Source of the DNA: Candidatus Krumholzibacteriia bacterium
Lineage (GTDB): Bacteria > Krumholzibacteriota > Krumholzibacteriia > Krumholzibacteriales > Krumholzibacteriaceae
Length of the DNA stretch: 5,645 nucleotides
Direction of reading: 5' to 3'
Assembly (NCBI GenBank): GCA_028696635.1
Contig: JAQVGR010000138.1
Span: 1 to 5,645, forward strand
Shown here: positions 1 to 5,645 of the stretch, piece by piece
How positions within the stretch are numbered: the stretch's first letter is position 1
Layout of the letters: each line of letters starts with the position of its first letter
The notes under the pieces: model-generated
What the model was told of the DNA's origin: nothing
Database searches by the model: none
What the model saw: the letters and a program-made list of their open reading frames with translations, nothing else
Program-made: the position numbers and the translations under genes

Positions 1-78
1 CAGCCGAACGAGTACACGAAGATCGAGAATATGGCTGGGGACGCGAAGGTCTTCGCGCACCTCTTCCTTGCGGGGTGA
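1..78 (+). CDS. C-terminal end of an unidentified protein (5' truncated by window edge)
   Basis: Frame 1 is open from the window edge to a TGA at 76-78 and encodes 25 residues ending in DAKVFAHLFLAG. Nearly all codons end in G or C (22 of 25), which matches the codon use of the neighbouring genes and is the main reason to call it coding. The other two plus-strand frames are also open here, so the call rests on codon use and on the stop falling just before a promoter-like gap. Too little protein is present to name a family or function. It points the same way as the membrane-protein gene that follows about 90 bases later, but a promoter-like sequence between them suggests the two need not share a transcript. 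Confidence 0.55.
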   Translation, partial: QPNEYTKIENMAGDAKVFAHLFLAG

Positions 79-99
79 CAGAAGGCGGCCACTTTCCTC

Positions 100-130
100 T
101 GGTCAAACAGCCCTCCCTCCATGGTATACT
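100..130 (+). promoter_or_regulatory. Putative sigma-70-type extended -10 promoter for the membrane-protein gene
   Basis: A TATACT hexamer lies at 125-130 and is preceded by TGG at 122-124, giving the extended -10 form TGnTATACT. The upstream -35 match is poor: TGGTCA at 100-105 (19-base spacer) or GTCAAA at 102-107 (17-base spacer). Transcription would begin near 137, leaving a leader of about 35 bases before the ATG at 172. This position makes the earlier in-frame ATG at 121 an unlikely translation start, because that ATG abuts the -10 element. The call is from sequence pattern only, and promoter consensus in this lineage is unknown. Confidence 0.4.
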
Positions 131-158
131 CTGCCGACGCCGCCGTTACGCGCGATCC

Positions 159-166
159 GGGAGGGG
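159..166 (+). promoter_or_regulatory. Ribosome binding site deciding the start at 172
   Basis: GGGAGGGG contains the Shine-Dalgarno core GGAGG at 160-164, seven bases before the ATG at 172. No comparable purine tract precedes the alternative in-frame ATG at 121, where the upstream sequence is the pyrimidine run CCCTCCCTCC. This favours the 172 start. Confidence 0.7.
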
Positions 167-171
167 CGCAG

Positions 172-1455
172 ATGCCGTTGGCAAGGAAGCTGCTGATCTT
201 CGCCGCATTTCTCGTCCTCAGTCTCCTCTTTTTCCGCATCTGCATTGATAACGGATTCTGGCTCGGCTACGACTTCGTCGGGCTGGAGAACAGCGTGCTG
301 GCGGCAAGGGGTCCGTCGGCGATCTTCGCCAGCGAGTCGCCGTTCAAATTCCAGCCGCTCGTCTACGCCGTCCATTATTTTCTCTTCCTCCGGTTCGGAT
401 TCGACGCGGGAGGGTACCTCCTGTTCAATATCCTCCTGCACGGCTTCAATTCGTTCCTCGTCTACCTGCTCGTGGCGGCGCTGCTGCGCGACCGCGTCGT
501 AGCCCTCGTCGCGGGGTTGCTCTTCGTATTCACCGTCGGCAGCTACGGAAAATCGGTGATGACGGCCTCGGGGATCGAGGATCTGCTGATCACGACCCTG
601 ACGCTGTGCACGATGCTCTTCTATTTCAGCGGCGAGCTGTACCACCGCGGGCGGATGAGCTCCCCGTTCTACCTGTCGGCCCTCGTGTTCTTCGTCGCGT
701 CGATGCTCACCCGCAGCACGAGCCTCGCCATTCTCGTGTGTTTCGTCGCATTCAACTTCTTTTTCAAGAAAGAGCGCGGGCGCAGGATCTTCGATCCGGG
801 CCTGCTGCTGTTCATCTTCCTCGCCGCCGCGGCTCTTGCCGTCAAGGCGACGGTCTTCGAATACCGTCCGCCGCTCTACACGGAGTACCCCGGCGCCGCG
901 AAGTTCATCTACTACGCGGCGAAGAACGTGTTCAACTACCTCGTGCGCATGATCTTCCCGATCCACACCTCGCACCTGGTCTCGGAGGCGAACACGGCGG
1001 TGCGGTTCGTATACCGCTTCGCCACCGAGATCCGCATCCTCATCGCTTTGACTGTGATCTCATACTCGTTCTTCGGTTTTGTCTTCGGAAACCGGGCGAT
1101 CCGGTTCTTCATCGCCTGGACGTACATCATGGTGCTGCCGTTCGCCTTCTTCCAGTTCCCCGAAGACTGGCTCAACATGCGGCACCTCTACCTTGTCTCG
1201 GTGGGTTTCGTCTCGGTGATCGCCGCCGGCGCCGTGTACTGCTCCCGCATGATCGCCGAGAACCGACTGCGGCGATTCGTACCCTTCGTCGTCCCCCTCG
1301 CGTTCGTCCTGCTGTCGCGGTTCATCATCGTGCAGCTCGACCGCAGCTACGAGGCGAAGGCGTCAGGACCAGAGATCTCCTGGTACCGGCAGCGGCTCGC
1401 CGAAAAATATCCCGAGGTCTCTCTCGAGGGAGACCGGCTCATCTACCGGAAGTGA
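172..1455 (+). CDS. Polytopic membrane protein, probable GT-C type glycosyltransferase
   Basis: The product is 427 residues with about 10-12 hydrophobic segments, for example residues 7-23, 81-104, 108-121, 137-152, 165-180, 184-198, 210-226, 285-304, 311-328, 339-355 and 368-386. It starts with a short basic N-terminus (MPLARK), one helix and then a loop containing D34 in GYDFVGLEN. After this come FQPLVYAVHYF and GGYLLFNILLHGFNSFLVYLL, the order seen in PMT/TMTC-like GT-C transferases that use polyprenyl-phosphate sugars at the outer face of the inner membrane. RHLYLVSVGF (337-346) resembles the late ERYLYLPS-type segment of the TMTC group. The usual acidic pair of the first loop is not obvious; only D34 and E39 are present. 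No TPR domain follows; the protein ends in a hydrophilic tail from about residue 390. The 172 start is chosen over 121 because of the RBS and the promoter overlap. Sugar, acceptor and activity cannot be read from the sequence, and a flippase-like or orphan membrane protein remains possible. Confidence 0.75.
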   Translation: MPLARKLLIFAAFLVLSLLFFRICIDNGFWLGYDFVGLENSVLAARGPSAIFASESPFKFQPLVYAVHYFLFLRFGFDAGGYLLFNILLHGFNSFLVYLLVAALLRDRVVALVAGLLFVFTVGSYGKSVMTASGIEDLLITTLTLCTMLFYFSGELYHRGRMSSPFYLSALVFFVASMLTRSTSLAILVCFVAFNFFFKKERGRRIFDPGLLLFIFLAAAALAVKATVFEYRPPLYTEYPGAAKFIYYAAKNVFNYLVRMIFPIHTSHLVSEANTAVRFVYRFATEIRILIALTVISYSFFGFVFGNRAIRFFIAWTYIMVLPFAFFQFPEDWLNMRHLYLVSVGFVSVIAAGAVYCSRMIAENRLRRFVPFVVPLAFVLLSRFIIVQLDRSYEAKASGPEISWYRQRLAEKYPEVSLEGDRLIYRK

Positions 1456-1459
1456 CCCC

Positions 1460-2782
1460 CTACCTGACAACCCTGACCCCCGCCATGCGCTCGAGCCTCC
1501 CCGCGTCGCGCCGGCGAAGGCGCACGCGGTAGCGTATCGTCTCGCCGTCGATCTCGCGGGAAAAGACGGCGACGTTCTCCTCGATGAAGGCGATCGTCCG
1601 CCCGTCCCCCGCGTGGACAGCCACCTCGGCGGTCAGCGTGTCCTGCATCGCGCGCTCGCGCACCGCGTCGAGAAGACTGTCAATCCCTTCCCCCGTCGCG
1701 GCGCTGACGGGGATCGAGCCGCCGTGGCTGGCGGCAAGCCGGGGAATCTCCCCCTCGTCCGCAAGCAGATCCGTCTTGTTGAATACGATCAGTGTGGCTG
1801 CGCGTGGGGAGGAATCCGGCACCGCGCGGGCTCCGGCGGGCCCTCCGGCGAGTATCCGCCGGAGGACGTCGTCGACGATCCGGATCCGGTCCTCACGGCG
1901 CGATTCGGCGGCATCGACGACATGCAAGAGGAGATCGGCCTCTTCGACGTCGAGCAGCGTGGCGTGGAAGCTCGACACGAGGTGGGCGGGAAGCTTGCGG
2001 ATGAACCCTATCGTGTCGGTGAACAGGACCGGACCCGCGCCGGGGAGCTCGACCCGGCGCGTCGTCGAATCGAGCGTCGAGAAGAGCCTGCTGCTCTCGA
2101 GGACGTCGCTCCCCGCGAGACGATTGAGCAGAGTCGATTTCCCCGCGTTCGTGTACCCGACGATGGTGATGTTGTAGAGGCCGCGGCGATTCTTACGCCG
2201 CTCGCGCGCGCCCCCCTCTATCCGTTCGAGCTCGCGCTTGAGGCTTGCGATCCGCTCGCGAATCCGCCTCCGGTCGACTTCGATCTGCGTCTCGCCGGGC
2301 CCCCGGGTCCCTATCCCCCCCGCCTGACGCGAAAGATGCTCCCAGAGCCGGCGCAGGCGGGGAAGGGCGTAGGCAAGCTGGGCGATCTCCACCTGTATGC
2401 GCGCCTGGCGCGTGCGCGCCCGCCTTGCGAATATGTCGAGTATCAGCTCGGTGCGGTCGATGACGTTGACGCTGAGGCGCTTCTCGATGTTTCGCGCCTG
2501 CGCGGGGGAGAGATCGTCGTCGAAGATCACCAGGTCGACGTCCCCTTCGGAAATCCGTCCGGCAAGCTCCTCGAGCTTGCCGGCGCCTATGTAGGTCGAG
2601 CCGTCGAGCCGGGTGCGCTGCTGGATCGTGCTGCCCGAGATCGAGGCGCCGGCGGTCCGAGCGAGCAGCCCCAACTCGGCGATGTTTGCCTCCTCTTCGC
2701 GGAAGGTCGAGCCGGGAAGCTTGACGCCGACGAGCAGTGCCCGCTCGACGGGGCGTGACGGCGGCGGCGTGTAGAACGGCAT
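1460..2782 (-). CDS. hflX: GTPase HflX (ribosome-splitting / 50S-binding GTPase)
   Basis: The product is 440 residues, the normal size for HflX, a GTPase that binds the 50S subunit and rescues stalled ribosomes under stress. The N-terminal HflX domain (about 13-115) carries YIGAGKLEEL (64-73). The helical linker holds the family signature GGIGTRGPGETQIEVDRRRI (155-174). The G domain shows G1 GYTNAGKS (209-216), the G2 region STLDSTTRR (235-243), G3 DTIG (256-259), G4 NKTD (335-338) and G5 SAATGEG (360-366). After G3 comes F-I, as usual in this hydrophobic-substituted GTPase group. A Gly/Ala/Pro-rich stretch around 312-329, before the G4 strand, looks longer than in common homologues. The ATG at 2782 follows the upstream TAA by one base and lacks a good Shine-Dalgarno (CTCCTGCGATAAG precedes it), so translation probably relies on coupling. 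A GTG at 2824 (454 residues) is an alternative start overlapping the upstream gene. Identification is very secure; the start is less so. Confidence 0.96.
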   Translation of the reverse strand: MPFYTPPPSRPVERALLVGVKLPGSTFREEEANIAELGLLARTAGASISGSTIQQRTRLDGSTYIGAGKLEELAGRISEGDVDLVIFDDDLSPAQARNIEKRLSVNVIDRTELILDIFARRARTRQARIQVEIAQLAYALPRLRRLWEHLSRQAGGIGTRGPGETQIEVDRRRIRERIASLKRELERIEGGARERRKNRRGLYNITIVGYTNAGKSTLLNRLAGSDVLESSRLFSTLDSTTRRVELPGAGPVLFTDTIGFIRKLPAHLVSSFHATLLDVEEADLLLHVVDAAESRREDRIRIVDDVLRRILAGGPAGARAVPDSSPRAATLIVFNKTDLLADEGEIPRLAASHGGSIPVSAATGEGIDSLLDAVRERAMQDTLTAEVAVHAGDGRTIAFIEENVAVFSREIDGETIRYRVRLRRRDAGRLERMAGVRVVR

Positions 2783-2783
2783 C

Positions 2784-4622
2784 TTATCGCAGGAGGATAA
2801 CCCGTTTGGTGAGCGAACGCTCACCGACCTGGAACTTGCAGTAATATACCCCGGGGGCGACCCGCGCGCCGGTTTCGTCGTTCCCGTCCCATGATACGCT
2901 GTACTCGCCGGGGCTCAGATGCTCCCGCTCGAGTATCGAGCGCACCAGCCGGCCCTTCACGTCGTAGATCCGCACCGAGCCAGTCCCGGACCTTGCGGCC
3001 ACCGCGCCAGCCGACAGCGATGAATCCCCGACTACCAGGCCGATCATCAGCGAAGAGACGAATGGGTTCGGGAACAGGCGCATGCTCTCCTCGGGGAGAC
3101 GCTCCGGCGCCAGCTCTCCTGTCGCCCTGTAGCGGGCGAGGTCGCCGGCGCCGACGCGCCCGGCAAGGATCGTACCGTCGGTCATCTGCGCCTCGACGGA
3201 GAATGGCGCCCCGGCATCGACGAGCGCCTGCTCGACGATTGTGACGATCCGTCCGCTGACGATCTCCCAGCCATCTGCCCCCGCGCCGGAGACGGCGAGC
3301 CACTCGACGTCCTCGTCGAATCCCGGCGGCAGCAGCAACGTTGCGGCGGCCCGGCGTTCGCCGAGGACCCATGCCGGCGAGATCGAAGCATCCGTCTCGA
3401 TCCTCCGGGCCGTTCTGGCCGGCACGACCCAACGGCGCTCCCCTCCCCCGGGAATGCTCATGCCCTCCCATGTCTCGCGCGCCCGCGCCGCGGCTCGCAT
3501 CACCCCGGGCAGATCCCGGCCGAAGACTATCGCCCACTCGACGACTATGAAATCCCCGGGGTTCAGATCGACCCCGCCGCCGAAGCGGTGAACGAAGGCC
3601 TGCTCGCCGATCACGGGCGGCGTGGCGAACTGCCGGCCGGAGAGATGTTCGGTCTGAGCGGCGAGCTCTTCGCGCCCGCCGTCGGCTCCGAGAACCGCCA
3701 CCGAGGCTCCGCTCGGGCCCGCTCCCCAGAGCGAGTCGGCCGCGGCGGCCGACGGAATTATGGACGCGTCGGTCGCAAGCGGCTCCCCGTCGGGCCCCCG
3801 CACCGAGAATATCACCACGGCGGCTGCGGGGCCCCGCGGGTCTGCGGCCAGCGAGAGCGAGTACAGCGGCCGCTCCTGCGCATCTTTTGCCGCGGCGGCC
3901 ACGTGGCTGTGCCTGTCGTTCCCGCCTCGCCGCTGGTCGTCCGGATCGCCGATGCGGAAATCGGTCACCAGCGCGGCCTCGAAAAGGCGCAACGGGCGTT
4001 TCCGGGATCTCGTCGGCTCATAGGCAATCCTCGTGGTGAATCCCAGAAAATCCCGGACGTGGCCGAATTCCCAATGGTAGCAGTGCTGCGTGACGGCGAG
4101 CCCGACCCGCCGTGAAACGGCCCGGGTGACGAGCATGTCGTGCCCCGCGGCGGCGAAATCCTCGTCGACCCTGCCGTCGCCGTCGTTATCGATGCCGTCG
4201 AACGGATCCTCGTCGACGGCCCCGTCGCCGTCGTCGTCCCCCCCGGCCCCGGGCCCTCGCCGTCCCCCCGCGCAATCCTCTCCGAGCCGTACCACTCCGT
4301 CGCCCGATAGCGCCGGTTCAAGGGCTCGCTGTGTCAGCACCTCCGGCGCTCCGCGCCCGTCGACCTGGCAGCGCATGACGAACTGGCCGCTCCCGAGGAA
4401 CTCGGTCCCGCCGGCGCCGGGCCAGCGAAGCCCGAGCCTCATCGCGCCGGAGGCCGCCTCGGCGAGAGCCCCCGTGCCGTCAAGCGCCACGGCGACGCGC
4501 GCGTCTCCTGTCGCCGAGAGAGCCGCGTCACGCTCTGCGCCTTCACGGGCAGGCGCGAGCGCGGCGGGGAGGGCAATCAGCCCGGCGATGGCCATGAGCG
4601 TTATGACAGGGGCGCGCCGCAT
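2784..4622 (-). CDS. Secreted protein with DxDGDG repeat and C-terminal FlgD-Ig/T9SS-like domain; function unknown
   Basis: The product is 612 residues. Residues 1-25 form a signal peptide: basic MRR, a hydrophobic core, and a likely cleavage after ALA (23) or APA (25). Residues 129-155 hold two acidic DxDGDGxVDED units, as in EF-hand/thrombospondin-type-3 calcium-binding loops. A His/aromatic patch (QHCYHWEFGH, 179-188) follows. The middle (about 160-505) is not a family I recognise but looks beta-rich. From about 514 the sequence LFPNPF, VRIYDVKGRLVRSI, SWDGNDETG and GVYYCKF, ending TKRVILLR, matches the FlgD-Ig-like or type 9 secretion sorting modules that end many secreted proteins of FCB-related bacteria. 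The predicted location is the cell surface or outside the cell. The ATG at 4622 abuts the gyrA TAG with no gap; the preceding purine-rich GAAGAAGAGATAG may act as a weak RBS. The gene sits between two housekeeping genes in the same orientation. No enzymatic motif is evident. That it is a real gene is near certain; its role is unknown. Confidence 0.88.
   Translation of the reverse strand: MRRAPVITLMAIAGLIALPAALAPAREGAERDAALSATGDARVAVALDGTGALAEAASGAMRLGLRWPGAGGTEFLGSGQFVMRCQVDGRGAPEVLTQRALEPALSGDGVVRLGEDCAGGRRGPGAGGDDDGDGAVDEDPFDGIDNDGDGRVDEDFAAAGHDMLVTRAVSRRVGLAVTQHCYHWEFGHVRDFLGFTTRIAYEPTRSRKRPLRLFEAALVTDFRIGDPDDQRRGGNDRHSHVAAAAKDAQERPLYSLSLAADPRGPAAAVVIFSVRGPDGEPLATDASIIPSAAAADSLWGAGPSGASVAVLGADGGREELAAQTEHLSGRQFATPPVIGEQAFVHRFGGGVDLNPGDFIVVEWAIVFGRDLPGVMRAAARARETWEGMSIPGGGERRWVVPARTARRIETDASISPAWVLGERRAAATLLLPPGFDEDVEWLAVSGAGADGWEIVSGRIVTIVEQALVDAGAPFSVEAQMTDGTILAGRVGAGDLARYRATGELAPERLPEESMRLFPNPFVSSLMIGLVVGDSSLSAGAVAARSGTGSVRIYDVKGRLVRSILEREHLSPGEYSVSWDGNDETGARVAPGVYYCKFQVGERSLTKRVILLR
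2787..3083 (-). other. C-terminal FlgD-Ig/T9SS-like sorting or anchoring module
   Basis: Residues 514-612 of the secreted protein begin with MRLFPNPF and end with SLTKRVILLR. In between are the strand motifs VRIYDVKGRLVRSI and YSVSWDGNDETGARVAPGVYY, a combination characteristic of FlgD-Ig-like and type 9 secretion C-terminal domains. A variable stretch at about 528-547 (GLVVGDSSLSAGAVAARSGT) sits between the PNPF strand and the IYD strand. Whether the domain is cleaved and used for T9SS export, or is only a structural Ig-like cap, cannot be told without knowing whether the genome encodes PorU/PorV-like components. Confidence 0.75.
4158..4238 (-). repeat. Two-copy acidic DxDGDG repeat inside the secreted protein gene
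   Basis: Two 33-base units at 4158-4190 and 4206-4238 have a 48-base period and match at 27 of 33 positions by eye. They encode residues 129-139 (DDDGDGAVDED) and 145-155 (DNDGDGRVDED), separated by PFDGI. The regular D-x-D-x-D-G spacing is the calcium-loop pattern of EF-hand-like and thrombospondin type 3 repeats. The similarity at DNA level fits a tandem duplication, although strong codon bias on an acidic motif could also preserve it. Confidence 0.8.
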
Positions 4623-5645
4623 CTATCTCTTCTTCGCTTTGCCCTTCGGTTTCGCCTTTGGCGCAGGCTTCCCTTTGGCCTTCGTCTTCGTCTTCGCTTT
4701 CGGCTGCGCCTTCTCCCGCTTCGGCGCCTTGCCCGGCTTCGGCGGCTTCGCCGCCGCCGGCGGCGGAGGAGCCGGCTCGGGAGGCGGTGCAGGGAACGCC
4801 CCTTCGGGAGGCTCTTCGCCGTTTTCGCCCTCGTCGCCTTCGTAGAGCTCGGCGTCGCTCACCGGCTCTTCGGTCCCTTCGGCCCCTTCGGGGCCGTCGG
4901 GACCTATCTCATCCTTCTCCCCCGCCAGGAGGGTCACGTCGACCAGGGTGTCCCCCTCGTTGAGGTTGATCACGCGGACCCCCTGCGCCGGCCTGCCGAG
5001 CAGCGAGATCTGGGAGACCGCCGTGCGGATGATCATGCCGTGCCTGGTGATCATCATCACCTCGTCGGTGTCGATCACCTCGCGCGCGGCGACGACGGGG
5101 CCGTTTCGCCCTGCCGTCGGGATCAGCACGACTCCCTTCCCGCCGCGGCGGATGTTGCGGAAGTCGCTCAGGCGCGTGCGCTTTCCGTACCCCCGCTCGG
5201 TCACGACGAGGATCGCCGAGTCCCGCTTGACGAGCACCATGCTTACGACCTCGTCGTCTCCGTCCAGCGTGACCCCCTTGACCCCCTGCGAGGCGCGGCC
5301 CATCTCGCGGACGTCCTTCTCGTTGAACCTGATCGCCTTACCCTTGCGCTTGGCGAGAATGACGTCGTCGCTCCCCGAGGTGATGGTCGCCTCGATCAGG
5401 GCGTCCCCCTCGCGCAGAACGATCGCGATGATCCCGCCCCGCCGCGGGTTGGCGTACTTCGACAGGTGCGTCTTCTTCACGAATCCGTGCCTGGTCGCCG
5501 TCATGAGATAGCTGTCGGCGCCGAAATCGCCGACCGGCACGAACGCGGTTATCGCCTCCTCCCGCGACATTTCGAGGAGGTTGACGATCGCCTTTCCGCG
5601 CGCGAGCCTGCCCGCCTGCGGGATCTCGTGGACCTTCAGCCAGTA
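4623..5645 (-). CDS. gyrA: DNA gyrase subunit A, C-terminal part (5' end beyond window)
   Basis: The frame stays open to the right edge, giving 340 residues of the C-terminal DNA-wrapping domain; the ATG at 5570 is internal, not a start. Counting from the edge, YWLKVHEIPQ (1-10) and ARGKAIVNLL (15-24) align with the E. coli GyrA segment around MKVYQLPEATRGARGRPIVNLL. Repeat blades follow with MTATRHGFVKKT (53-64), NPRRGGIIAI (66-75), GRASQGVKGV (116-125), TERGYGKRT then NIRRGGKGV (164-172), and MMITRHGMIIRT with GRPAQGVRV (217-225). These favour GyrA over ParC. The canonical GyrA box is expected just upstream, outside the window. The enzyme introduces negative supercoils with GyrB, using this pinwheel to wrap DNA. 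After the last blade there is an unusual extension of about 98 residues, annotated separately. The TAG stop abuts the ATG of the secreted-protein gene, so the two are probably co-transcribed and translationally coupled. Confidence 0.96.
   Translation of the reverse strand, partial: YWLKVHEIPQAGRLARGKAIVNLLEMSREEAITAFVPVGDFGADSYLMTATRHGFVKKTHLSKYANPRRGGIIAIVLREGDALIEATITSGSDDVILAKRKGKAIRFNEKDVREMGRASQGVKGVTLDGDDEVVSMVLVKRDSAILVVTERGYGKRTRLSDFRNIRRGGKGVVLIPTAGRNGPVVAAREVIDTDEVMMITRHGMIIRTAVSQISLLGRPAQGVRVINLNEGDTLVDVTLLAGEKDEIGPDGPEGAEGTEEPVSDAELYEGDEGENGEEPPEGAFPAPPPEPAPPPPAAAKPPKPGKAPKREKAQPKAKTKTKAKGKPAPKAKPKGKAKKR
4626..4919 (-). other. Charge-segregated C-terminal tail of GyrA (acidic, Pro-rich, then Lys-rich)
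   Basis: This covers the last 98 residues of GyrA (243-340 counted from the window edge). The first part (4800-4919, 40 residues) has 17 Asp/Glu and one Lys. A proline-rich linker (4731-4811) has 14 Pro in 27 residues, including PAPPPEPAPPPP. The last 41 residues (4626-4748) have 17 Lys and 2 Arg with one Glu, in KA/KT/KP alternation such as KAKTKTKAKGKPAPKAKPKG, ending KAKKR. The composition resembles histone H1 and the tails of bacterial AlgP or mycobacterial HU, and should be disordered. No frame change is needed to read it, and it ends exactly at the next gene's start codon. DNA binding or interaction with the acidic segment is inference. Confidence 0.85.

Noticed and set aside
111..165. 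Possible stem pairing CCCTCC (111-116) with the Shine-Dalgarno GGAGGG (160-165), suggesting an RBS-sequestering switch
   Set aside because: With the predicted promoter the CCCTCC copy lies upstream of the transcription start and would not be in the mRNA. The arm is also only six bases long.
103..975. Minus-strand open frame of 290 codons across the membrane-protein gene
   Set aside because: The translation is a low-complexity Glu/Arg/Gln-rich shadow. The plus-strand reading has a strong RBS, coherent membrane segments and GT-C-like motifs.
1613..2758. Long plus-strand open frame of 381 codons antisense to hflX
   Set aside because: It mirrors the hflX codon frame in GC-rich DNA, has no recognisable domain or credible RBS, and hflX is certain on the other strand.
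2791..2844. Perfect AGGAGG on the plus strand followed by a TTG start and a 12-codon frame
   Set aside because: The AGGAGG is the complement of the CTC CTG codons in the conserved C-terminal ILLR of the secreted protein. The tiny frame has no support.
4731..4760. Frameshift as the cause of the switch from acidic to basic composition in the GyrA tail
   Set aside because: The same frame runs from conserved blades to a stop that abuts the next start codon, Lys codons keep sensible AAG/AAA use, and acidic-Pro-basic order is compositionally coherent. It is still worth confirming with reads because the tract is low-complexity.
3588..4845. Plus-strand open frames antisense to the secreted-protein gene and the gyrA 3' end
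   Set aside because: Their translations are Arg/Ser/Pro-rich shadows without domains, while the minus strand carries a signal peptide, calcium-loop repeats and conserved gyrase blades.
5133..5153. IRRGGKG in GyrA considered as a second or displaced GyrA box
   Set aside because: Box-like RGGKG sequences at this blade are common in GyrA proteins outside the enterobacteria. The true box is expected just beyond the right edge, so nothing unusual can be claimed.

Overview
The window is GC-rich bacterial chromosome, almost entirely protein-coding, with strong G/C preference at third codon positions. The taxon cannot be fixed from this sequence. A large secreted protein with a DxDGDG calcium-binding-type repeat and a FlgD-Ig/T9SS-like C-terminal module (LFPNPF ... 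VRIYDVKGRLVRSI ... SWDGNDETG ... GVYYCKF) suggests an FCB-superphylum or Eisenbacteria/Krumholzibacteria/Latescibacteria-type lineage. That is inference, held with low to moderate confidence.

Plus strand, left part: positions 1-78 hold the last codons of an unidentified gene. A short gap of about 90 bases follows, with a plausible extended -10 promoter and a clear Shine-Dalgarno. Then comes a polytopic membrane protein (172-1455) with the layout of a GT-C type glycosyltransferase.

Minus strand, the rest: three genes read right to left and are packed end to end. They are the 3' part of gyrA (DNA gyrase subunit A, running off the right edge), a secreted 612-residue protein of unknown function, and hflX (ribosome-splitting GTPase). 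The junctions are TAG directly followed by ATG (gyrA to secreted protein) and TAA, one base, ATG (secreted protein to hflX), so a single transcript with translational coupling is likely. Its promoter lies outside the window. The membrane-protein gene and hflX converge with only four bases between their stop codons and no visible terminator.

The most notable observation is the GyrA C-terminal extension of about 98 residues. After the last recognisable beta-pinwheel repeat comes a strongly acidic stretch, then a proline-rich linker, then a lysine-rich histone-H1-like tail ending in KAKKR. The E. coli GyrA tail is short and acidic only. No mobile element, CRISPR array, RNA gene or defence system was found, and apart from the GyrA tail and the uncharacterised secreted protein the region looks like ordinary core chromosome.
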